Of a stretch of 64,000 nucleotides of DNA, positions 52,514 through 61,066 are shown one piece after another. A program made the position numbers and the translations under genes. The DNA is from Streptomyces sp. NBC_01267 (GTDB lineage: Bacteria; Actinomycetota; Actinomycetes; Streptomycetales; Streptomycetaceae). Location: positions 4,529,501 through 4,593,500 of the forward strand of contig NZ_CP108455.1 of the NCBI RefSeq assembly GCF_036241575.1, read 5' to 3'. The stretch's first letter is position 1. Every line of letters begins with the position of its first letter. The notes below the pieces were generated by a model. That model was not told where the DNA came from and did not search any database. It saw nothing but the letters and a program-made list of their open reading frames with translations.

Positions 52514-52966
52514 ATGGTGGTGCTGGTGCGTCAGAGGATCAGAGCGTTCGTACGCCGCAGGGTGGAGGCAGCCTCCACCCGCGGTGACTCCGGCATGACC
52601 GCGATCGAGTTCGTGTTCCTGACTCCGGTGCTGTTCTTCCTGATCTTCGCGACGGTGCAGTTCGCGCTGTATTTCTTCGCCGACCACGTGGCGCAGGCCG
52701 CCGCCCAGGCGGGCACGCGCAAGGCCCGCGCCGAGGCCGACGAGAACCCCGGCGGCTGGCGCGGGGACGCGGGCGATGTCGTGCAGAGCTATATCCAGCA
52801 GCTCGGCTCGAAGCTGGTGCTCGGCCCCCGGGTGACCATGGTCCAGCCGGACCGGAACACGGTCGGGGTGGAGATCTCCGCCCGGGTCCCGAGCGTCTTC
52901 CCGGGGCTGGACCTGACGGTGCACGCGCAGTCGCGGGGGCCGGTCGAGCGGTTCGTACGGGACTGA
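52514..52966 (+). CDS. TadE-like pseudopilin
   Basis: 150 residues if ATG 52514 is used; GTG 52502 is an alternative. After a basic leader comes GDSGMTAIEFVFLTPVLFFL, the TadE-type helix with the conserved Glu, then a soluble domain (AQAAAQAGTRKARAEAD) ending in VPSVFPGLDLTVHAQSRG. TadE-like proteins are minor pseudopilins that support Flp fibre assembly. Confidence 0.88.
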   Translation: MVVLVRQRIRAFVRRRVEAASTRGDSGMTAIEFVFLTPVLFFLIFATVQFALYFFADHVAQAAAQAGTRKARAEADENPGGWRGDAGDVVQSYIQQLGSKLVLGPRVTMVQPDRNTVGVEISARVPSVFPGLDLTVHAQSRGPVERFVRD

Positions 52967-53014
52967 GCGGGACTGGGCGGGCTGGGCAGGACTGAGCGGG
53001 ACTGGGCGGGACTG

Positions 53015-53557
53015 ATGGGAGACCAACGGGTGCGGGGGCTGCGGAGCTTGGGGGGATACGTGGGTACGCGGTGCGGCCACGCGGTGACCGGTATGCCGGC
53101 AGGTACGGCGGCCGGGGGCGGCGAGGGTTCCGGGGATGGTTCCGGGGATGCTGAGGGGCCCGGCGCGGCGTTCGCCGATCGCGGGCTGTCCACCATCGAA
53201 GTGGTCATTCTCGCCCCCGTCATGATCCTCTTCATTCTGGTCCTGGTCGGATTCGGTCAGCTCGTCGAAGGCCGGGGCGCCGTCGACAGCGCGGCCCGCG
53301 ACGCGGCCCGCGCGGGCTCCATCCAGAAGGACGGGGGAGTCGCCATGGCCGAGGCCCGCAGGGCGGCCGAGGCGGACCTGAGCGACGTCTGCTCCGGCCC
53401 GGTCTCGGTGACCGCCAACGGCTTCGTGAAGGGCGGGTTCTTCACCGTGGAAGTCAGCTGCCAGATCCGCGGCCTGGCGATGCTCGGCCTGAACATCCCG
53501 ACCACCCTGACCGGCCGCTCGACCTCGCCGATCGACCCCTACCGGAGGACGGTATGA
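53015..53557 (+). CDS. TadE/TadF-like pseudopilin
   Basis: 180 residues, ATG 53015. The first 55 residues are a Gly-rich low-complexity leader, then DRGLSTIEVVILAPVMILFI with Glu at the expected place. The domain that follows has the VDSAARDAARAGS block seen in TadE/F proteins and two Cys (SDVCSG, VSCQIRG). The 50 bases before the gene consist of repeated GGACTGGGCG / GGACTGAGCG units, so its ribosome site is unclear. Confidence 0.82.
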   Translation: MGDQRVRGLRSLGGYVGTRCGHAVTGMPAGTAAGGGEGSGDGSGDAEGPGAAFADRGLSTIEVVILAPVMILFILVLVGFGQLVEGRGAVDSAARDAARAGSIQKDGGVAMAEARRAAEADLSDVCSGPVSVTANGFVKGGFFTVEVSCQIRGLAMLGLNIPTTLTGRSTSPIDPYRRTV

Positions 53558-54066
53558 GCGCGCCGAACGCCCGCTCGGTGCCGAGGCGTTGGACGCCGTG
53601 GTCCCGACTCTCCCGATGCTCCCTGTGGGTGCGGTCCCGCCGCGACCGGCTCGACGACCGGGGCTCGGGTGCCGCGGCCGTCATCATCTTCGCGTTCCTG
53701 TTCCTGGCGCTGGCGGCGTTCGTCGTGGACGGCGGGCTGTCGATCTCCCAGCGCGAACGGGCCGCGGACATCGCGGAACAGGCGGCGCGGTACGCGGCGC
53801 AGGACATCGACCGCGAGTCCCTCTACGGCGACCAGGGCGGCCCCGCACCGATCAACTACCAGAACTGCGATGCCCGGGTGCACGCCTTCGCCGTCGAGAT
53901 GGGCATGTCCGGTCAGGACATAGGGGCGTCGCACTGCACGGCGGCGAACGCGCAGCGGGTCGAGGTGACGGTGCAGCTGACGTACGAGCCGGTGCTGACG
54001 GGCATGTTCTACAGTCACTCGATCACGGTGCACGGCTCTTCGGTCGCGGAATCGGTCACGGGCTGA
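53554..54066 (+). CDS. TadG-like pilus protein
   Basis: 170 residues; ATG 53554 overlaps the previous stop (ATGA). After an Arg/Trp-rich leader comes DRGSGAAAVIIFAFLFLALA (TadG-type helix, starting DRGSG without the Glu of the two preceding proteins), then QRERAADIAEQAARYAAQDI and a Cys-containing outside domain (YQNCDARVHAF, ASHCTAAN). Last gene of the pilus block. Downstream, three copies of TGAGCGCT and several GCATCACGC units form small repeats up to 54180. Confidence 0.85.
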   Translation: MSAPNARSVPRRWTPWSRLSRCSLWVRSRRDRLDDRGSGAAAVIIFAFLFLALAAFVVDGGLSISQRERAADIAEQAARYAAQDIDRESLYGDQGGPAPINYQNCDARVHAFAVEMGMSGQDIGASHCTAANAQRVEVTVQLTYEPVLTGMFYSHSITVHGSSVAESVTG

Positions 54067-54192
54067 GCGCTTGAGCGCTTGAGCGCTTGAGCACCTGGTC
54101 GTCATGCGGCACGCGTCAGGCATCAGGGCGCCGTGCATGAGGCATCAGGCATGACGCATCACGCATCACGCAGCGATTCATGGAGGAACGAG

Positions 54193-54906
54193 ATGGCGTT
54201 CGGTCGGCGAAAAGATCCCGAGCCGACGGTCGAGCCGGTGGCGTGGGACAGCGCCGACTGGTTCGTGATCAGTGCCGTGGAGCGCCCCGCCACCCTCCGG
54301 CGGAAGGCCGTGACCGGCCCGCGTTGCGTACGTACCCGGGTCGTCGAGCCGGGCGTGGAGCTGTACGCCCCCGCGGTGTTCATCGCCCAGCCCGACGCGG
54401 AGACCAAGGCGTACGAGCTCTACCCGGCCCTGGACCCCCGGACCCTGCTCTGTGCGCTCGCCCCGGTGAAGGGCGGACGCGGCGGCGAGCGCTACCGGGT
54501 GACGGACGGCCAGGGACAGGAACTCGGCACGGTCCACCGCACCGGCGCCACCAAGCGCACCGTCCAGCACGCCTGGTGGCTGGAGCAGCCCGGCCATCCC
54601 GACATCGTCGCCCGCTACCACTGGGCGAAGGGCAGCGCGAAGGACGTCAGGGAGCGGGGAGCGTCGGCGGTGGTCCGCGGGGCGGGCCAACTGGCCGAGA
54701 GTGTCGTCGACTCACTGATCCTCGGCGGCTCCGAGGGCGGCGACAGCAGCACGTACGAGAGCAAGCCGGTGACATGGCGGGCCGGCGAGACGGAAGTCGC
54801 CCTGACCTCGGGCCACACGGACAAGGCCGTCAGGACGTACACGCCCCGGGCGAGCTGGCTGGACCGCCGGCTGGCACTCGCACTGGCTGTACTCCGCGAG
54901 GGCTGA
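54193..54906 (+). CDS. uncharacterised protein linked to the Tad locus
   Basis: 237 residues, ATG 54193 with GGAGGAACG upstream. No signal peptide or membrane helix. Mixed alpha/beta sequence with CVRTRVVEPGVELYAPAVFI, AYELYPALDPRTLLCAL and VQHAWWLEQPGHPDIVARYH. No family recognised with confidence. Its stop lies within a few bases of a truncated transposase gene, so its last residues may or may not be original. Confidence 0.75.
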   Translation: MAFGRRKDPEPTVEPVAWDSADWFVISAVERPATLRRKAVTGPRCVRTRVVEPGVELYAPAVFIAQPDAETKAYELYPALDPRTLLCALAPVKGGRGGERYRVTDGQGQELGTVHRTGATKRTVQHAWWLEQPGHPDIVARYHWAKGSAKDVRERGASAVVRGAGQLAESVVDSLILGGSEGGDSSTYESKPVTWRAGETEVALTSGHTDKAVRTYTPRASWLDRRLALALAVLREG

Positions 54907-54911
54907 CGGAT

Positions 54912-55353
54912 CAGTAAGGACCTGGACGTTCATCCCGTGCCTGCGGTGCTTCCCGGAGTAATACGGCCGGTCGGCGGCGATGCGGTCGATGGGCAGCAGC
55001 GTTCCATCGAGGATCAGATATGCCTTGTGCGCCGCCGCCCGGACCGCCGTGGTGATGTCAGGGGCCAGGGCCTTGAGGATCTCGACGGCCTCGGTCACGT
55101 ATCGATAGGCAGTGGTGATTCCGACACCGAAACCGGCTGCCAGCTGAGCGTACGTATGGCCGCACCGCAGGTGGGCCAACACCAGCAGGGCCTGTCGGCC
55201 GGCCGGAAGCCGACGCCACCGGGTGCCGCGCTCCAGGCGTTGGGTGCGCAGCAGGCTGGACAGTAACTGAAGGGCAGAGCCGGACAGATCGATCCCCGAT
55301 GGGTAGACAAGCACACGAAGCTCAGGGTGGTCAGGTTGTTCTTGGTGGATCAC
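54912..55353 (-). pseudogene. truncated IS5-family-type transposase
   Basis: From GTG 55351-55353 it reads MIHQEQPDHPELRVLVYPSG, then the HTH HTYAQLAAGFGVGITTAYRY, then LILDGTLLPIDRIAADRPYY (first catalytic Asp) and GKHRRHGMNVQVLTD. At that point the catalytic core should continue but the frame passes into the opposite strand of the neighbouring gene. The rest of the transposase and the right end of the element are missing. Confidence 0.8.
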
Positions 55354-55478
55354 CCCGTCTACCAGGAGGTCCGCCTCTTCCCGAACTCACCCCCCAACAG
55401 CCCCTACTCGCACGCAGGTCGAAAGAGAGCACACTGCGTCACCACTGCCACGCCTTGAGGTAACGGCAGCCGACTGGC

Positions 55479-55796
55479 TCAGCCGAGATCAGTGCAAGAA
55501 GCCAGCACCGCGTCGAGCAGACCTGGGAACCGTGCGTTGAGATCGTCGCGCCGCAGACTGACGAACCGGGTCCGGCCCTCCACCTCGGTCCAGGTCACCC
55601 CCGACTCGCGGAGCACCCGGTAGTGGTGGGACATCGTCGTCCTGTGCACGTCGATGTTCTCGCCCACAGCGGAGCAGCTGTCCCTGCCCTTGTCCGCCAG
55701 CTGCGCGACGATCTGCAGGCGCACCGGGTCTGCGAGGGCATGGAAGATCTCGGCGATCTTGATTTCTTCGGCCGCCGGTTGTGTCAGTTCGCGCAT
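55479..55796 (-). CDS. ArsR-family winged-helix regulator
   Basis: 105 residues with start at ATG 55794-55796, giving MRELTQPAAEEIKIAEIFHA. The frame extends 45 codons further 5' without family content. HTH: ALADPVRLQIVAQLADKGRD, then NIDVHRTTMSHHYRVLRESG, the recognition helix with HH at its end. No metal-binding Cys pair in the usual alpha-3 site is evident. The divergent MFS gene and the palindrome at 55834-55851 between them suggest that it represses the exporter and itself. Confidence 0.88.
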   Translation of the reverse strand: MRELTQPAAEEIKIAEIFHALADPVRLQIVAQLADKGRDSCSAVGENIDVHRTTMSHHYRVLRESGVTWTEVEGRTRFVSLRRDDLNARFPGLLDAVLASCTDLG

Positions 55797-55833
55797 CGTC
55801 GGCCTGTCCGCGAAGTCATGGACCGAGAATAAC

Positions 55834-55851
55834 CCACGAGTGGATACGTGG
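55834..55851. promoter_or_regulatory. candidate ArsR operator
   Basis: CCACG-N8-CGTGG inverted repeat (CCACGAGTGGATACGTGG), 38 bases from the regulator start and 75 bases before the MFS start, overlapping where both promoters must lie. Confidence 0.5.
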
Positions 55852-55925
55852 ACAACCATCAACGTGTTTGCTACGTTGCCGCTCTCGACGCCATCTCGCC
55901 CTCTCGGCAGCGGAAAGAGTGCATC

Positions 55926-57095
55926 ATGCACAAGCGGTTATTCCCTCTGGCGCTTGCGACCTTCGCCGTCGGCACAGACGGGTTCGTCATCGCCGGCCTT
56001 CTTCCCTCTATCGCCGAAGATCTCAACGTCAGCGTCCCCGCAGCGGGTCAGCTGGTCACCGCCTTCGCGCTGACCCTCGCCATCGCCGCCCCCGTCTTCG
56101 GCTGGGCCACCAGCTCCATGGACCGCCGCAAGGCGTTGATGATTGCTCTGGCGGTCTTTACGATCGGTAACGTCGCTACGGCGCTGGGCACCTCCTTCGC
56201 CGCCGTCATGACCGCCCGCGTCATCACCGCAGCTGGCGCCGGCATCATCACCTCCACCGCCTCCAGTGCGGCCGCGGTGGTCAGCCCGCCCGAACGCCGC
56301 GGTAGTGCCCTGGCCTTTGTCCTGGGCGGCCTGACGCTCTCCAGCGCAATCGGCCTTCCCCTCGGCACCCTCATCGGCCGCAGTGACTGGCATGTGACCC
56401 TATGGGCGGTCGCCGGGCTGGGCGTGGTGGCGGCTTTGGGGGTCGCCTTCGCCCTGCCGAAGATCATGCTCCCGGCCACGACGTTCCGGGCCCGGCTCCA
56501 GCCGCTCAAGGAACGCTGGGTGCTCGGGACCCTGGCCGTCACGACGCTGGCTCTGACCGGCACGTACCTCCTGTACACGTACGTTGGAGCAGCCTTGGAG
56601 GACACGATCGACGGCAGTGAGACCACGCTCACCTGGGTGCTGTTCGTGTACGGGCTCGGCGTTCTGGGCGGCAATCTCCTGGCCGGGCGCCTGTCCGATC
56701 ACTACCCGGCGGAACGGCTTCTGTTCGGTGCCCTTGTCGTCTTCATCATCGTCCTGCTGGTCAGCCGGCCGGCCATCGAGACCCTCGGAACCACCTTCGT
56801 CTGGGCCGCGGTGTGGGGCGTTCTGGTGGGCATCCCGTCCGTCCTCCAGCAGCACCGCCTCGTCGCCCACGCGCCGGCCGCGACGTCCGTGCTTCTCGGA
56901 CTGAACTCCTCGGCGATCTACCTCGGCGTCGCCCTGGGCGGAGCCCTCGGCGGGCTCTTCCAGGGCTGGATCTCCCCGGTGTGGCTGGGGATCCCGGCAG
57001 CCGGTGTCACCCTGCTGGCTTTCCTCCTGACGCTCGCGACCGCGCAGAGCCCCAAGCGGGGCGCCGTGGAGGAACCGAGCCTCGCCACCAACTGA
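55926..57095 (+). CDS. DHA1-family MFS exporter
   Basis: 389 residues from ATG 55926 (GGAAAGAG upstream; the open frame begins earlier but the family start is MHKRLFPLALATFAVGTDGF). Twelve hydrophobic segments are evident. The DHA1 motif A appears as GWATSSMDRRKALMIAL, motif C-like as VLGGLTLSSAIGLPLGTLIG, and a repeat of motif A as AGRLSDHYPAERLLFGAL. It resembles AraJ/chloramphenicol-type exporters. Drug or metabolite efflux under ArsR-type control is likely; the substrate is unknown. Confidence 0.9.
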   Translation: MHKRLFPLALATFAVGTDGFVIAGLLPSIAEDLNVSVPAAGQLVTAFALTLAIAAPVFGWATSSMDRRKALMIALAVFTIGNVATALGTSFAAVMTARVITAAGAGIITSTASSAAAVVSPPERRGSALAFVLGGLTLSSAIGLPLGTLIGRSDWHVTLWAVAGLGVVAALGVAFALPKIMLPATTFRARLQPLKERWVLGTLAVTTLALTGTYLLYTYVGAALEDTIDGSETTLTWVLFVYGLGVLGGNLLAGRLSDHYPAERLLFGALVVFIIVLLVSRPAIETLGTTFVWAAVWGVLVGIPSVLQQHRLVAHAPAATSVLLGLNSSAIYLGVALGGALGGLFQGWISPVWLGIPAAGVTLLAFLLTLATAQSPKRGAVEEPSLATN

Positions 57096-57183
57096 ACGCT
57101 CACCAGGCTGTTGCCGTCCTTCACCACACGTCAGCGTGAGGTTGGAAAAGGCTCAGTGTGTCGTTCCCGATCAACGCAGTACA

Positions 57184-57240
57184 GCCGAAAGGAGCGTTGA
57201 CGAGAAAGACCGACCCCCACCAGAAGCGGTCGAGCTCGAT
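57184..57240 (-). pseudogene. fragment of a DHA2-type MFS transporter
   Basis: Minus-strand reading gives IELDRFWWGSVFLVNAPFG, matching the conserved FWWGSVFLINVP segment of DHA2 multidrug exporters. Only about 19 codons match and no start or stop belongs to it. Confidence 0.4.
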
Positions 57241-57354
57241 ACCGTCGGCAGCATCGTGGAGTTGGTCCCCTTCGTCGGATGATCCGGCGGGGGAGGGCAG
57301 CCAGGTGTCCGGCAGCGCGGATGCCGCAGGAACAGGAAGACGGAGAGACGGGGG

Positions 57355-58269
57355 ATGGGTGTGAGCAGTCCGGTGGAGGGGGCGACAGCGGGGATACGTA
57401 CCTGGTGTCGCATCGTGCTGGCGGTCGGTATCTGTTGTTATGTGCTCGCGGTCGGCGCGGGGATGTTCCTCCTGTCGGACGACCACGGCTTCGGCCTGCT
57501 GGCCCTTCTGTGGTTCGTGGCAGGGGTGCTTCTCGCGGTGCTGATCCGCGGGTTGGGCGTCGGCGGCGTGACTGCCCTGGGCGCGGCGCTGTTCATCGTG
57601 TTCGCCTCTGTGGCGTCCGTGAGCGTTGCCGGGATCGCCCGCGACGGTCTCACCCTTCAGCATCGGGGGGAGCGGGTCCGTGTCACGGTCGTGAAGGAGC
57701 GGCTCGACCCGCCCCGGGGGCGTGGGGGGCGGCATTCCCATTACACGTTGGAGCGGCAGGACGGCACGCGGGTCCCGGGGCCCGAGATGGAGACGATGTC
57801 GGACCGCTACGACGTCGGCGACGTACTGACGGTTGTGGAGGATCCGGAGGGCAAGCTCGGTCCTCAGACACCCGGCCAGGCGGACGCCACGGGCGACGTG
57901 GCCGGGGCGGGAGCCTTCGGTCTGGTGGCGCTCGGCGCCGTCGGCTGGATGACATGGCGCGGTTCGGACACCGCGAAGCGTCGTGACCGGCAGAAGCTGT
58001 TGGCGGCGAAGCGGAAGGCGTACCCCAACGGGCTGCCTGATCACATGGCGCAGAACGAGCAACAGGAGGAGAAGCTCCGCGAGGCTCTGCGTACCTTCCC
58101 CGCCGATCGTCGCGGCTACATCAAGGTGCAGCCCGGGTGGTACCCCGATGTATCGCTGGAACGGGCCGCGCGCATCGCCTGGGAGATGGGACTGCGTGCG
58201 GAGGCGGCGGGGAACCGGGGTTCGTGGCGCTTCGGGGAGACCGTGATGGAGGAAGTCCCGCACGACTGA
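57355..58269 (+). CDS. uncharacterised membrane protein
   Basis: 304 residues, ATG 57355 with GGGGGATG-type purine run upstream. Helices at about 18-38 (IVLAVGICCYVLAVGAGMFL), 47-67, 72-92 (VTALGAALFIVFASVASVSV) and 182-200 (AGAGAFGLVALGAVGWMTW). Between the third and fourth lies a strand-rich outside domain (RVRVTVVKERLDPPRGRGG, YTLERQDGTRVPGPEM). The C-terminal 100 residues are cytosolic and charged, with RRDRQKLLAAKRKAYPNGLP. No family recognised. Confidence 0.82.
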   Translation: MGVSSPVEGATAGIRTWCRIVLAVGICCYVLAVGAGMFLLSDDHGFGLLALLWFVAGVLLAVLIRGLGVGGVTALGAALFIVFASVASVSVAGIARDGLTLQHRGERVRVTVVKERLDPPRGRGGRHSHYTLERQDGTRVPGPEMETMSDRYDVGDVLTVVEDPEGKLGPQTPGQADATGDVAGAGAFGLVALGAVGWMTWRGSDTAKRRDRQKLLAAKRKAYPNGLPDHMAQNEQQEEKLREALRTFPADRRGYIKVQPGWYPDVSLERAARIAWEMGLRAEAAGNRGSWRFGETVMEEVPHD

Positions 58270-58349
58270 GCCTCTGTGACCGGCGGTGGGTACGTGGCCG
58301 GACCGGTCACGGCGTACGAGTACGAGTACGGGTGTCGGGCACCGGGCCC

Positions 58350-59222
58350 TCACTTCACCCGGGAGGGCGGGGCGGTCTTTCCCGAGGCGAGGGGGGAGCG
58401 GGCCAGTTCGACGCAGCCGACGGCGACCAGGGCGAGCGCACCCGCTTCGGGCAGCAGCCACCAGCCGGTCCGCAGACTCTCGCCGAAGAGCGTCACCCCG
58501 TAGAGGATGCTGATGAGGGCGTCGCCGAGGGTGAGCATCGGCTGTACGGCGACGAGGGTGCCGGCCTGGAGCGCGTTCTGGAGGAGGAACAGCGAACCCA
58601 CCCCGGCCACGGCGGTGCCGTAGAGCTGCCAGGACGTCAGCAGGGCCACGACCCCGTCACTGTCGCTGAGCCGCGCCATCGCGTCCTTCATCAGCGCGGC
58701 AGTGAGCGAGTACCCGCAGGCTGCGGCCAGCCCGAGGAGTGCGCCCCGGATGTTGCCGCGGGTACTCAGCGCCCCGCTGATGACGGCGGCCTCGAAGATC
58801 GCGGTAACCACCAGCGCCGGAATCCAGGCCCACCCGTACACCGTCTCGCGCCCGCCGCCCGGGTCGGCGGTCGCCATTCCGAGCGCCAGACCCAGGGTGA
58901 CTGCCGCGACGCCGTACCAGACGCGGCGCGGCAGCCGGACCCGCATGATGTGGCCCGCGAGCAACAGGGTCGCGGGCAGCTCGATCACGAAGATGGGCTG
59001 CACCACGGCGATCGGACCGTTGGCCAGCGCCACGGCCTGACAGACGGCCGCGACGATCACCAGGCCGATCCCGGCCAGCCACACCTTCTTGCGGAGCAGC
59101 TGACCGATCAGGGATGCGTGCATCGCCTTGCTGGACGGTACGGTCGCGGCGGCGCGGCGCTGGAACACGGAGGCTGCGCCGTTGCTGAGGGCGGTCAGTA
59201 CGGCGAACAGGACACTGATCAC
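58350..59222 (-). CDS. DMT-superfamily (EamA-like) transporter
   Basis: 290 residues with start at GTG 59220-59222 (MISVLFAVLTALSNGAASVF). Ten hydrophobic segments in two similar halves, for example WLAGIGLVIVAAVCQAVALA with PIAVVQPIFVIELPATLLLA in the first and LYGTAVAGVGSLFLLQNALQ with VAVQPMLTLGDALISILYGV in the second. Probably a metabolite exporter; the ALANGPIAVVQP motif is typical of the Streptomyces DMT group. Substrate unknown. Confidence 0.88.
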   Translation of the reverse strand: MISVLFAVLTALSNGAASVFQRRAAATVPSSKAMHASLIGQLLRKKVWLAGIGLVIVAAVCQAVALANGPIAVVQPIFVIELPATLLLAGHIMRVRLPRRVWYGVAAVTLGLALGMATADPGGGRETVYGWAWIPALVVTAIFEAAVISGALSTRGNIRGALLGLAAACGYSLTAALMKDAMARLSDSDGVVALLTSWQLYGTAVAGVGSLFLLQNALQAGTLVAVQPMLTLGDALISILYGVTLFGESLRTGWWLLPEAGALALVAVGCVELARSPLASGKTAPPSRVK

Positions 59223-59339
59223 CGCTTCATGATGAAGGGGTGAGGGCTGAAATATGGACCTTGGATGGTTATGGGCCCGTCGCGGTGGCAGCGATGCGTA
59301 CGCCAAGTGCGGTGATGCATGACGTTCGGTGCGCAGCGG

Positions 59340-60413
59340 TCAGCGGTTGATTGCCTGGATCTCCTGGACGTTCATGTCCTGGGTGGTCTCGAAGGTGCCG
59401 TCGGGCATGGTGCCGCCCGAGTTGCCGGAGCCCTTCCAGGAGATCTTCCAGGTGATGGAGGCCTTGAGCTGGTAGGGGGTTCCGTCGGTCGCGTGGAGGT
59501 AGCTGATGCCGCAGGGCGGGGTCTGGTCGGCGTCTCCCTTTTTGTACGGGGTGCCGATGGACTTGTCCTGGTTGAAGTCACAGGTGCCGGAGGCGGGGTA
59601 GGTCTCGGCGTCGTCGGTGCCGGGGTCGAGGTGGAGGCTTACGGGGGTGGCGGTGGTTTCGGCCCAGAGCCCGGTGTTGGGGAGTTCGGCGCGGACTACT
59701 ACGTCCTGGAAGGTGCCTTTGTCGAGCCAGACCCAGGTGGGCAGATTCACTGTTGATCGGGTGGCGGGTTTCAGTTCGATCTTGGTGTCCGGAACCTCGA
59801 CCTTGTTGTAGGCGTACTCGGCGAGTGTCTTCGGCGTTGGGGCGTTCGGCACATTCGGGATTGTCTGGGCGTCCTGCCAAAACATGAGCTTCCCACAGTC
59901 CCAGACGTCACCGGCGGCATCTTCGTTCGCGACGCTTCGCCAAAAGTATCCCTTCTTGCCGATGTTGTAGTTTTTGTATCCTGGAGCGGTTGTTCCGTCG
60001 TTGTTCGGCCAGGTCTCCTCGTCCTTGTAGTGATCGGTCCATAGGCCCTTTCCGTACCACGACCAAAAGGCGCCCACGTCGCCGATGCCGCCTGTGTCGT
60101 CCACGAACTTCTTCAGCGACTCAGGTGTGAAGACTGGCTCATACCAGCAAGCCGGGGGCTTCCAATTAGGGTCGATTGTCGTGAGGTTGCCCTTCTTGTT
60201 CCCGTGGCCGCCACCCTTCACATAGTTGATTTTGATCTGCGAGTGGCTGGCGGAAGCCAGCAGCTCTTTTCCGTCAGCGTTACCCGAAGGGCCGCTCGGG
60301 TTGGAATGAGAGTTATCGGTGGGGCCATCTGCGTGCGCCATACCTCCACTCCACAACAACACTGTTGCCGCCACTACGGAGCTCCAGCGGATTGCCTTTC
60401 CTGGATTAGTCAT
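59340..60413 (-). CDS. secreted protein, paralog B2, coupled to a lipoprotein
   Basis: 357 residues; ATG 60411-60413 overlaps the lipoprotein stop (ATGA). Signal peptide AIRWSSVVAATVLLWSGGMA. Same architecture as the protein at 44955-46010: PPACWYEPVFTPESLKKFVD, KKGYFWRSVANED, VPDTKIELKPATRSTVNLPT, DAETYPASGTCDF, QTPPCGISYLHAT and the closing TTQDMNVQEIQAINR. The C-terminal 90 residues are much more similar to paralog B1 than the N-terminal part, so the beta-sandwich end is the constrained region. Bases 59870-60330 are less GC-rich than average. Confidence 0.88.
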   Translation of the reverse strand: MTNPGKAIRWSSVVAATVLLWSGGMAHADGPTDNSHSNPSGPSGNADGKELLASASHSQIKINYVKGGGHGNKKGNLTTIDPNWKPPACWYEPVFTPESLKKFVDDTGGIGDVGAFWSWYGKGLWTDHYKDEETWPNNDGTTAPGYKNYNIGKKGYFWRSVANEDAAGDVWDCGKLMFWQDAQTIPNVPNAPTPKTLAEYAYNKVEVPDTKIELKPATRSTVNLPTWVWLDKGTFQDVVVRAELPNTGLWAETTATPVSLHLDPGTDDAETYPASGTCDFNQDKSIGTPYKKGDADQTPPCGISYLHATDGTPYQLKASITWKISWKGSGNSGGTMPDGTFETTQDMNVQEIQAINR

Positions 60414-61066
60414 CACTGACACTCCGACGCTGTGCCCTTGACGTTGATCAGTTGGGTCTTCCATACGTCTGATGAGCCAGTGGGCTGGTCCATGAGCATG
60501 CTGAATTTCTGGAAACTCTTTGAGCTCGCCTTGGTTTGGAGGATCTTTTTGGTCTTGATTTCCTTGCCGTAGAACTTGGACTGATCGCGGCAGAAGGTGA
60601 CCGATACGCGCTTACCGTCGCCGACGGGGCTGATCTCGGCGTTGTAGTACCTGTCGGTTCCAGTCGCGGTCCACCCACCGGTCACCCAAGCTTGGATCTC
60701 GGTCTTTGCGTAGTGGGCGGCATCGGCGCCGGAGTAGAACTTGTATGCAGGGTCGTTCGGATCCTGTGCGTTGATCCCGTGGTCCAGGGCGCGGATGTAG
60801 TTCTCCGCGTCAGCGAGTGCAGCGGCGTGCTTCGCGTCCGACGGCTTGTCGAAGTCGAAGTTCAGGTGCAGATCCGCCGGCACGCTGACATCCGGCCTGC
60901 CGTCACCGGTCGAAGTGGACGCCGAAGCCGAAGGGCTCTTCGACCCCTCGCCCGCGCCCTTGATCTTGTCCGAGGAGGAGTTGTCGCTACTTCCCCCGCA
61001 GGCGGTCAACAGCAGTGCAGCGCCAACAGCGAGTGCGGCGGCGATGGTCGGAGTGCGGCGAGCCAC
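60413..61066 (-). CDS. lipoprotein, paralog A3
   Basis: 217 residues from GTG 61064-61066. Signal TPTIAAALAVGAALLLTACG (lipobox LTAC). The mature part parallels the lipoproteins at 44242 and 46007: VPADLHLNFDFDKPSDAKHA, a helix YIRALDHGINAQDP, RYYNAEISPVGDGKRVSVTF and a last block TASECQ with the terminal Cys. Encoded upstream of and overlapping the secreted protein, just as A1 precedes B1. Confidence 0.87.
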   Translation of the reverse strand: MARRTPTIAAALAVGAALLLTACGGSSDNSSSDKIKGAGEGSKSPSASASTSTGDGRPDVSVPADLHLNFDFDKPSDAKHAAALADAENYIRALDHGINAQDPNDPAYKFYSGADAAHYAKTEIQAWVTGGWTATGTDRYYNAEISPVGDGKRVSVTFCRDQSKFYGKEIKTKKILQTKASSKSFQKFSMLMDQPTGSSDVWKTQLINVKGTASECQ

